This document shows, piece by piece, positions 36,469 through 42,110 of a stretch of 42,110 nt of DNA; positions within the stretch are counted from its first letter, which is position 1; the number at the start of each line of letters is the position of its first letter. A model generated the notes under the pieces. That model was not told the origin of the DNA. It searched no databases and saw only the letters and a program-made list of their open reading frames with translations. The DNA comes from Pelagibacteraceae bacterium (lineage in GTDB: Bacteria; Pseudomonadota; Alphaproteobacteria; HIMB59; GCA-002718135), in the NCBI GenBank assembly GCA_017639935.1, contig JAGFWP010000047.1, forward strand, positions 1 through 42,110. Reading direction: 5' to 3'. A program made the translations under genes and the position numbers.

Positions 36469-36703
36469 AAAAAATAGAATATATCTAGTTAATTAGTTTT
36501 AAAAGAAAAATATTTCATATTTAATGACTTCTAAAAAATTTATTGAAATATTAAATAATAAGATCACAACAAAATATATTAATGACAGTAGAGGTTTTGT
36601 TTAATAGCATTATTATAAGATAGATTGGTAGATAATGTAATAATTTTATTAATTTTTGATGGTACTAAACTAAAAACTGACTTAAATATAATGTAATCTA
36701 CAA

Positions 36704-37618
36704 ATGTTTGATAAAGGAAACAAATTTATATGTATTGGCGCAGTTCATACAGATTATATTTTGCAACTTAAAACAAAGCATATTAATAATAGAACCAATC
36801 CAATAAAACAAACACAATGTTTGGGTGGTGTTGCATATAATATCGCAGAAAAACTTTCTTTTTTAAATTTAAAAACGGAATTAATTTCATTAAATTGCCA
36901 GAAAAACAATATTGAAAAAATATCAAAAAACAAAATAACTTTTAAGGCACTGAACCTAGAAATTTATGATAGATCTTATACAAGCGTACTTAATACAAAG
37001 GGAGAAATGATATTAGGATTAGCCAATATGGACAATTACGAAAGACCATTAGCTATAAAAAATATAATAAATAATAAAAATAATAGAATTATTTTAGATT
37101 TAAATTTTTCACTTAAATCAATCAAATCCTTGGTTTCAAAATATTCCTCTCTAAATACTATATGTGTTTGTGGAACTTCAGTTTATAAAGTGTACAAAAT
37201 AAAAAAGTTACTTCACAAAATAAATATTCTTATTCTGAATAAACAAGAAAGTTTAAATCTTTCCAATAAAAAAAACATTAAAGATGCATTAAAATTTATA
37301 ATTACTAAAAATAAAAATTTAACTGTTGTAATTACTAATGGTAAAAATTATGTAAAGGCGTATCATAATAAAAATATATATAGTTGTAAGCCTTTAAAAA
37401 CTAATATTAAGAATGAGAATAAGGCAGGTGATGTAATGAGTGCTTTTTTTTATTACTATTTTTTTCAAAAATTAAATTTTGCTTCAGTGCTCTCTAAAAG
37501 TATTGCTGCTGGCAGTCTTCACGTCTCTGGTTTTATTTCAACTAAAATAAATTATCTAAAAATGATTGATGAATTATCAGAAAAAATAAAAGTAAGAATA
37601 AAAAAAAGTGTTAGATAA
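36704..37618 (+). CDS. psuK: PfkB-family kinase, probable pseudouridine kinase
   Basis: A 304-aa ribokinase-like enzyme expected to phosphorylate pseudouridine at the 5' position. The N terminus FICIGAVHTDYIL and the CLGGVAYNIAEKL block (near residues 43-55) are the PfkB substrate-binding region. The catalytic motif is KAGDVMSAFF, where the family has G-A-G-D: the first glycine is Lys while the catalytic Asp remains. The assignment to pseudouridine rests mainly on an 11-bp overlap with psuG. The protein is unusually Lys/Asn-rich. Confidence 0.85.
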   Translation: MFDKGNKFICIGAVHTDYILQLKTKHINNRTNPIKQTQCLGGVAYNIAEKLSFLNLKTELISLNCQKNNIEKISKNKITFKALNLEIYDRSYTSVLNTKGEMILGLANMDNYERPLAIKNIINNKNNRIILDLNFSLKSIKSLVSKYSSLNTICVCGTSVYKVYKIKKLLHKINILILNKQESLNLSNKKNIKDALKFIITKNKNLTVVITNGKNYVKAYHNKNIYSCKPLKTNIKNENKAGDVMSAFFYYYFFQKLNFASVLSKSIAAGSLHVSGFISTKINYLKMIDELSEKIKVRIKKSVR

Positions 37619-38525
37619 TTCATATTTAGAAATAAACAAAGAAATTAAATTGGGTTTGATGAAAAATAAACCTATTGTTGCTTTAGAAAGCACTTTAATT
37701 AGTCATGGATTGCCTTATCCTGAAAATATCAATGTAGCTAAATTGTCAATTGATGCTGTGAGAAAAAATGGTTCTATCCCTGCCACTATAGCTATTATTA
37801 AGGGAAAAATAAAAATTGGATTAGATGATAAAGAAATTAATATTTTAGGACAAAATAATAATGTTCATAAAGTTTCAAGACATAATCTTTCTATTGCAAT
37901 AAGTAATAAACATCATGGTGCTACTACAGTAGCTTCAAGTATTTATATAGCTTCACAATTAGGAATTAAGTTTTTTGCCACAGGCGGCATTGGTGGTGTT
38001 CATTTGGGATCAGAAAAAACATTTGATGTATCTGCCGACTTAAGCGAACTTTCAAGAACTAAAATGTTTGTAGTTTGTAGTGGTGCTAAATCAATATTAG
38101 ATTTGGATAAAACTTATGAAAAATTGGAAACTTTAGGAATATCAAGAATAGGTTTTAAAACTAATTACATGCCTGGTTTTTGGTATTATCAAACCGATAA
38201 AAAAGTAGACTTTAATTTCACAAAAATAAATAATCTAGTAAATTTTTTAAAAATTCACGAAAGTTTAAATCAACACAGCTCTGTTTTATTATTTAATCCA
38301 ATTCCCAAAAATAAAGCAATAGAAAAAAAAAATATTGATAAATGGATTAATGATTCAATAAAAAAAGCAAAAAATAATTCAATAGAAGGAAAAGAATTGA
38401 CCCCTTTTTTAATCAAAGAAATTAACTCACTGTCAAAAAACAAAACTCTTAAAGCAAATATGGAATTGATAATTAACAATGCATTACTAGCAGGAAAATT
38501 AGCGAAAAATTATAATTCTAATTAA
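37608..38525 (+). CDS. psuG: Pseudouridine-5'-phosphate glycosidase
   Basis: A 305-aa C-glycosidase that splits pseudouridine 5'-phosphate to uracil and ribose 5-phosphate. VALESTLISHGLPYPEN (near residues 24-40), HHGATTVASS, FATGGIGGVHLG and FKTNYMPGFWYY are strong family motifs. The GTG start at 37608 is kept because it supplies the N-terminal helix seen in E. coli PsuG; an ATG at 37659 would leave only four residues before the core. It overlaps psuK by 11 bp and converges on the nucleoside hydrolase gene with an 8-bp overlap. Confidence 0.95.
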   Translation: MLDNSYLEINKEIKLGLMKNKPIVALESTLISHGLPYPENINVAKLSIDAVRKNGSIPATIAIIKGKIKIGLDDKEINILGQNNNVHKVSRHNLSIAISNKHHGATTVASSIYIASQLGIKFFATGGIGGVHLGSEKTFDVSADLSELSRTKMFVVCSGAKSILDLDKTYEKLETLGISRIGFKTNYMPGFWYYQTDKKVDFNFTKINNLVNFLKIHESLNQHSSVLLFNPIPKNKAIEKKNIDKWINDSIKKAKNNSIEGKELTPFLIKEINSLSKNKTLKANMELIINNALLAGKLAKNYNSN

Positions 38526-39465
38526 GTGATTTTAGTTCTTTTTTAAGTAAAGAAAAAAAACTTTTGTGATCAACTTCTGTTATTACAGTGCAGTTAGCTT
38601 CTCTTTTTGTAACTCCTAACCAATCAACTACAGTCTCCCCTCTTGTTATTAAAGAATCTTTTTCAACTACTACGTTCACAAACTTGCCTTTAAATAGAGA
38701 TGGATCAATTAAATAAGCTATTACACAAGGGTCGTGTAAAGGTGATTCACTGGTTTCATAAAGTTTACGATGAAACTTGGAATAAAAATTCATTAAATCT
38801 GCAAAAAAATATGATGACTTGTTTCCATTTTTTTTAAAGTCTTCTATTATCTCATCATTTACCATCACTTTATGTGTAACATCCAATCCCATCATTACTA
38901 ACGGGATGCCAGAATTAAAAACAATATCAGCAGCATGAGGATCAACGTAAATATTAAATTCTGCTGCCGGCGTTATGTTACCTAATGACATACCTGCTCC
39001 ACCCATAAATACGATTTTTTTAATATTATTCTTTATTGATGGCTCTTTTTCTATTGATAAAGCAATATTCGTTAAAGGTCCTGTTGGACATAAGTAGATT
39101 GGTTCAGATTGTTCTAAGCAAGTTTGGATAATATAATCAACTGCATTTAAATCTTGAATTGTGTAATCATCGGCAACTTCTATTAGACTACCCTCTATAT
39201 CCAATCCACTTTTACCATGAACGTGCGCTGCAGTAACTAAGTCTACATTAATTGGTTTATTTGAGCCCGCAAAAATAGGAATATTTGTCTTACCAATTAG
39301 TGAACAGATTTTAAGTGCATTTAATTTTGTATTTTCAAGAGTAGCATTCCCCGCAACACATGTTATTCCAAGAATTTCAATTTTATCACTTGCTGCGGCT
39401 AACATAATTGCTACTGCATCATCATGACCTGGATCACAGTCCAAAATAATTTTTCTTTTAATCAA
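38518..39465 (-). CDS. Inosine-uridine preferring nucleoside hydrolase
   Basis: A 315-aa calcium-dependent hydrolase that cleaves ribonucleosides to base and ribose. DCDPGHDDAVAIM near the start gives the DxDxGxDD metal site, followed by TGPLTNIALS, EFNIYVDPHAA and SPLHDPCVIAYL. The start chosen is TTG at 39465: it overlaps the TGA of the upstream dioxygenase (TTGA), is preceded by AAAGGGA, and puts the conserved core right at the N terminus. Together with psuK-psuG it suggests salvage of ribose and bases from scavenged nucleosides. Confidence 0.92.
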   Translation of the reverse strand: MIKRKIILDCDPGHDDAVAIMLAAASDKIEILGITCVAGNATLENTKLNALKICSLIGKTNIPIFAGSNKPINVDLVTAAHVHGKSGLDIEGSLIEVADDYTIQDLNAVDYIIQTCLEQSEPIYLCPTGPLTNIALSIEKEPSIKNNIKKIVFMGGAGMSLGNITPAAEFNIYVDPHAADIVFNSGIPLVMMGLDVTHKVMVNDEIIEDFKKNGNKSSYFFADLMNFYSKFHRKLYETSESPLHDPCVIAYLIDPSLFKGKFVNVVVEKDSLITRGETVVDWLGVTKREANCTVITEVDHKSFFSLLKKELKSLN

Positions 39466-40331
39466 ATAAATCCCTTTAATGGCAGTGAAGGTCTTTGCAA
39501 CCAATTTTCCTTTGGGTATACAGAGTTTCCATCAATTATATGAAGCGCATAAGCATGTCGTGATTTTTTACTTTTATTTTCACAAGAATAATGCGGTAAT
39601 CTACCGTGCAATAAAACCAAAGAACCTTTATTTACCTCAACTGCTGTTTCAGTTTTTTCAAAAGGGGTTGAATCAAGAGTAATTATTTGCATTTTGCCGT
39701 TAATTTTTATAAATAATTTTCTAAGAGGACCTTTGTGTTTTCCCCTTGCTACTCATAAGCATCCATTCTCAATTGTAGCGTCTTCTAAAGCTACCCAAAA
39801 ACCAACAGCTGATTCAGGTTTAGTATAAAGAAATGTTGAATCTTGATGACAAACTACTTCACCGCCAATTTGTGGTTGTTTAAAAATATACATAGATTGA
39901 AGAAGCTTCGGAGAACTGATACCTATAGATAATGCTATATTATTTAATTCTTCGCGATGTGAAAAATTAAAAAAAACTGAATCTAAATCGTGAAGAGCAT
40001 GGCCTATTTTATTAATAACAAGATCTATGGAATTATTTAACTTACCATTCTTATCAAATGAATTTTTTTCAAAAAAAAAACGAATTTTATCTCCTGATTC
40101 TAAAAAATAATCATCTTCAGCATGTTTTTGATTGTTGGTATCAAAAATTGATCGAACACTAGAATGTTCAAAATCATTAATTAATTCTTTAGCCCTATAT
40201 CTAAGACTATCACATTCTGGAGAATCATAAAATTGTTCAATGACTAAAAAACCTTCTTCATTCCAAAATGACAGCATTTCATCATTGAACGGAAGTTGTT
40301 TATTATTAAACTTTTTAAACTTGATATTCAT
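39462..40331 (-). pseudogene. Phytanoyl-CoA dioxygenase-family gene interrupted by one in-frame TGA
   Basis: A PhyH-like 2-oxoglutarate/Fe(II) oxygenase in one reading frame of 289 sense or stop codons plus final TGA, broken only by TGA at 39753-39755 (codon 193). The N-terminal part has His162/Asp164 (CHQDSTFLYT) and ENGCL just before the stop. Downstream the frame goes on with GKHKGPLR and PHYS..NKS..SR, giving the second iron His (247) and the 2-oxoglutarate Arg (258). Relatives usually have Trp right after E-N-G-C-L, so TGG to TGA is the simplest cause. The rest shows no decay, so sequencing error, recent loss or readthrough all remain possible. The final TGA overlaps the nucleoside hydrolase start. 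Confidence 0.85.
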
Positions 40332-40343
40332 AACAAATAATTA

Positions 40344-40577
40344 TTAAATCCCAATGAATTTAGTTAAAAAAGGAAGGGCTAATTTAAATATTTGTAATAT
40401 CTGAGGAAGAATAAATTTTCCTGATGTAACAAGAAAAATTAAAACAATACCAATAATAAACACTAAGATTATTTTTTTATAAATATCAGATTTGTTTGAA
40501 TTAGTTTTTTTTCTATTACTTCTAATAATAAGCAAAATTGCTATTATGATTACAGCAACAATTAATAATCGAATCAT
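40344..40577 (-). CDS. Small two-helix membrane protein (77 aa)
   Basis: Not recognised with confidence. The 77-residue product has a hydrophobic N-terminal helix (LLIVAVIIIAILLII), a basic loop (RSNRKKTNSNKSDIYKK), a second helix (IILVFIIGIVLIFLV) and an amphipathic tail (FKLALPFLTKFIG). The layout recalls the membrane part of alphaproteobacterial Tim14/DnaJ-like proteins, but no J domain (HPD) follows, so I do not assign it. It lies 12 bp before the dioxygenase gene on the same strand. Confidence 0.55.
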   Translation of the reverse strand: MIRLLIVAVIIIAILLIIRSNRKKTNSNKSDIYKKIILVFIIGIVLIFLVTSGKFILPQILQIFKLALPFLTKFIGI

Positions 40578-40871
40578 TTTATAAATTTATATTATGTATT
40601 CCCAAGTTATCAATAACTAGCTAGAGCATTTTATAAATATGTCCCTTTTTTTTAAAATTTTCCATATATTTTAACAAATATGGTGACAATTAAATAAACA
40701 GCAATATTTTAGTTGTGTTTATGGATTTTTGATTGAAAAATTAATAGTATAAAATAATCACATATTTATAATTAATTTATATTTTTCAAATAGTTAATAA
40801 ATTTTATATGGGTTTTATCGATTCCATCTAAAAAAAGGTTATATCAAAAAATATAAATACAATAAAATCAA

Positions 40872-40883
40872 ATACTTAAGTAT
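40872..40883. repeat. Perfect 12-bp palindrome ATACTTAAGTAT
   Basis: A perfect palindrome about 114 bp before the miniprotein start. Its CTTAAG core recurs in both arms of the hairpin at 40935-40955, suggesting a repeated operator. Confidence 0.6.
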
Positions 40884-40934
40884 ATATCAGTGGTTTTTTA
40901 TAGAATATGTGATGAAAATATATAGTCAGTGGCA

Positions 40935-40955
40935 CACTTAAGATAAGCTTAAGTG
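40935..40955 (+). promoter_or_regulatory. Leader hairpin CACTTAAG/CTTAAGTG
   Basis: Perfect 8-bp arms (40935-40942 and 40948-40955) around loop ATAAG, 19 nt before the GAGGAG site. It could be a 5' stabilising hairpin in the mRNA or a DNA operator. Confidence 0.6.
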
Positions 40956-40974
40956 ACGTGATGAACAAGAGTTC

Positions 40975-40980
40975 GAGGAG
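40975..40980 (+). promoter_or_regulatory. Strong ribosome-binding site of first miniprotein
   Basis: GAGGAG lies 5 nt before ATG 40986, which favours that start over GTG 40980 (inside the site) or ATG 40992. Confidence 0.7.
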
Positions 40981-40985
40981 TGTAT

Positions 40986-41213
40986 ATGAATATGTTAGAC
41001 ACTGTTAAGGGCTGGCTGAGGCAGGTATCAGAAGTTGGTCTTTTGGTTATTGCAGCAGCAGTAGTTCTCGAGTTGATTTTTGGAAGCCCAGTCCAATTTG
41101 TAGGGGTGAGTGTTCTGAACAACATCACGGCGCTCTCTACTCAATTAGGCGAACAAGGACTTGTTGGAATTATTTCAATAGGTATCATTATTTGGCTTTA
41201 TTTGCGTAGATAG
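40986..41213 (+). CDS. Membrane miniprotein A, paralogue of B (75 aa)
   Basis: Not a family I can name. After a short amphipathic start (MNMLDTVKGWLRQVSEVG) come a hydrophobic helix (LLVIAAAVVLELIFG), a glycine/valine-rich middle (VQFVGVSVLNNITAL) and a second helix (GLVGIISIGIIIWLY) ending in LRR. No signal cleavage site is evident, so it probably sits as a helical hairpin in the inner membrane. The gene is clearly less AT-rich than its surroundings and has a strong ribosome-binding site, both signs of high expression. It shares its plan and many residues with the next gene, 29 bp downstream. Confidence 0.85.
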   Translation: MNMLDTVKGWLRQVSEVGLLVIAAAVVLELIFGSPVQFVGVSVLNNITALSTQLGEQGLVGIISIGIIIWLYLRR

Positions 41214-41226
41214 GATTTCTTTAACA

Positions 41227-41233
41227 AAAGGAG
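41227..41233 (+). promoter_or_regulatory. Ribosome-binding site of second miniprotein
   Basis: AAAGGAG, 9 nt before ATG 41243; a second ATG follows at once (41246), so the first residue is uncertain by one codon. Confidence 0.65.
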
Positions 41234-41242
41234 TTTAGCGAT

Positions 41243-41461
41243 ATGATGGATACAGTTAAAAGTTTTTTAAGAGGAATTATGGATGTGGCTCTAGTAGTTA
41301 TTCCATTGAGTGTTGTATTGGGCATTATTTTTGGCCCATCAGTTCCTTTTATAGGTACTGCAGTAGTAGGTAATATTTCAGGTTTAGTTTCCGATCTTGG
41401 CGGAGGCGGACTTGTGGGTATTATTACTCTAGGTGTTTTATATTGGTTAGCTCGTAGATAG
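41243..41461 (+). CDS. Membrane miniprotein B, paralogue of A (72 aa)
   Basis: A tandem paralogue of the preceding gene. Shared landmarks in order are DTVK..LR, a V-rich first helix ending in IFG, a P-F-[IV]-G-type turn, N-I-[ST]-[GA]-L, LG--GLVGII, and a final W-L--RR. It differs by GGGG before the second helix. Two hydrophobic helices (ALVVIPLSVVLGIIFG and LVGIITLGVLYWLA) are linked by a glycine-rich segment. An intrinsic terminator follows 22 bp after the stop, closing a two-gene unit. Structural membrane component, channel-like oligomer or toxin-like peptide are all possible; nothing in the sequence decides this. Confidence 0.85.
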   Translation: MMDTVKSFLRGIMDVALVVIPLSVVLGIIFGPSVPFIGTAVVGNISGLVSDLGGGGLVGIITLGVLYWLARR

Positions 41462-41482
41462 TTAACTAATAAAATATAGATT

Positions 41483-41515
41483 AAAAAAGCCCTTAAATAT
41501 ATGAGGGCTTTTTTT
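41483..41515 (+). terminator. Intrinsic terminator of the miniprotein unit
   Basis: AAAAAAGCCCT (41483-41493) pairs with AGGGCTTTTTT (41504-41514) around a 10-nt loop, with a T-run on the plus strand and an A-run on the other side. It can work in both directions, so it may also end the convergent TVP38-like transcript. Confidence 0.9.
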
Positions 41516-41554
41516 ATTTTATTAATAAGTTTTCAATTAGAAATTATCAAAAAA

Positions 41555-42110
41555 TCAATTATTTTTTTTAAATTTAATTTTTAAAATTAAAAATAATATT
41601 AATACAGAAATAATTAATACAATATCCCATGTAAAAAGATCTTGACCAGTAATTCCTTTAATTAATTGAATGTTTTTTATCCTACTCCCAATAATTACAG
41701 ATGTAAAAAATATTGGAGTGAAACCGATAAAAGTTGCTAAAAGAAATTTAAATTTAGGAATATCTAACAATGATAGAGTGATATTTTGTGCCATTAGTGG
41801 AAGTCCCGGTACTAATCGAAAAATTATAAGATATTCAAGAGATGAATGAGAAATAAATTTATTGATGTTTTGAGCATATTTTTCATAATATTTTATAAAA
41901 AAATATTTAAAAAAATTTTTTGATAAAATAAAAAATATTAAACTTCCAATAGTAACTGACAAAATTGAAACAATGAAACCATAGTATATTCCAAATAAGT
42001 ATCCTGACATACAAGTAAAAATTAAAAGACCAGGCAAAGAAAAAGCAGAATAACAAATTAAAAAGAAGAAAAAGGCTAAAATTGAAATAAAATAATTATC
42101 TTGAGAAAAT
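41555..42110 (-). CDS. TVP38/TMEM64 (DedA-like, SNARE-associated) membrane protein, 5' end outside window
   Basis: A membrane protein whose frame is open to the right edge, so the N terminus is missing. The visible 184 residues contain SLPGLLIFTCMSGYLFG (the SNARE-associated/VTT domain entry motif) and FRLVPGLPLMAQNI, the conserved R-x-x-P-G segment, with about five hydrophobic segments. Relatives are lipid scramblase or undecaprenyl-phosphate flippase-like proteins. A TTG at 42037 in the same frame is not a likely start because homologous-looking membrane sequence continues upstream of it. It converges on the miniprotein unit. Confidence 0.82.
   Translation of the reverse strand, partial: FSQDNYFISILAFFFFLICYSAFSLPGLLIFTCMSGYLFGIYYGFIVSILSVTIGSLIFFILSKNFFKYFFIKYYEKYAQNINKFISHSSLEYLIIFRLVPGLPLMAQNITLSLLDIPKFKFLLATFIGFTPIFFTSVIIGSRIKNIQLIKGITGQDLFTWDIVLIISVLILFLILKIKFKKNN

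Larger units (their letters stand above)
40578..40985. other. Long noncoding leader before the miniprotein pair
   Basis: About 400 bp with no credible gene, the longest gap in the window. It is extremely AT-rich and ends in a strong GAGGAG site. Within its last 115 bp are a perfect 12-bp palindrome and an 8-bp-stem hairpin sharing the core CTTAAG. TTGATT (40729) and a TATAAAAT-like stretch (40748) could form a promoter but the spacing is poor. It may hold the promoter and a long 5' untranslated region, or a small RNA. Confidence 0.5.

Noticed and set aside
36524-36604. 27-codon ORF in the gap between the SRAP and psuK genes
   Set aside because: Lys/Asn-rich composition expected from AT-rich noncoding DNA, no ribosome-binding site, and no recognisable feature.
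39753-39755. Genetic code change with TGA read as Trp
   Set aside because: TGA ends metG, holB, the MBL gene, the lactonase and secD in normal places, several in ATGA overlaps. One in-frame TGA does not support a code change.

Overview
The window is a stretch of chromosome from an AT-rich, compact alphaproteobacterium, most likely a streamlined free-living marine lineage of the SAR11/HIMB59/AEGEAN-169 type. The exact clade cannot be fixed from sequence alone. Three things support this reading. Several gene orders are typical of alphaproteobacteria: mltB-rlpA-dacC-tmk-holB-metG-tatD-MBL hydrolase; sdhE-mfd divergent from recG; and uvrA|ssb-gyrA-coaD. Composition is very AT-rich. Gaps are tiny, with many ATGA/TGATG overlaps and convergent genes whose stops abut or overlap.

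Layout. 1-2533 is an accessory patch: a CobB-type sirtuin of visibly higher GC, then a tyrosine recombinase whose start sits in a near-perfect 16-bp inverted repeat, then an HNH-type endonuclease-like gene. 2539-13073 holds a ybaK gene facing a long leftward operon: MltB, RlpA-SPOR, D,D-carboxypeptidase, Tmk, DNA polymerase III delta', MetRS, TatD, MBL hydrolase, HIBADH-like dehydrogenase, SMP-30 lactonase and pterin dehydratase. 13172-19793 holds tRNA-Ser(UGA), mfd, sdhE, recG, a YkgJ-like Cys-cluster protein, a small hypothetical and tRNA-Lys(UUU). 19847-27122 holds coaD, gyrA, ssb, uvrA and a PuuD-like membrane protein. 27124-30819 holds yajC-secD-secF and a DUF815 ATPase.

30899-40577 is more accessory: an AEC permease, a DUF1330 protein, an FKBP-rhodanese lipoprotein, an EamA permease, acylphosphatase, a SpuC-like polyamine:pyruvate aminotransferase preceded by a 45-aa membrane ORF, a SRAP/YedK protein, a pseudouridine kinase/glycosidase pair, a nucleoside hydrolase, a phytanoyl-CoA-dioxygenase-like gene broken by one in-frame TGA, and a small membrane protein. 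The right end (40578-41515) is a self-contained unit: a roughly 400-bp leader with three CTTAAG-cored palindromic elements, two tandem paralogous hairpin-type membrane miniproteins with strong ribosome-binding sites, and a clear intrinsic terminator. A TVP38/DedA-like gene runs off the window.

How it fits together. Most of the window is cell maintenance: wall remodelling, replication and repair, Sec export, and tRNA/translation. Around it are scavenging functions suited to an oligotroph: ribonucleoside hydrolysis, pseudouridine breakdown and polyamine transamination. The least explained parts are the miniprotein unit, the inverted repeat at the recombinase start, and the interrupted dioxygenase.
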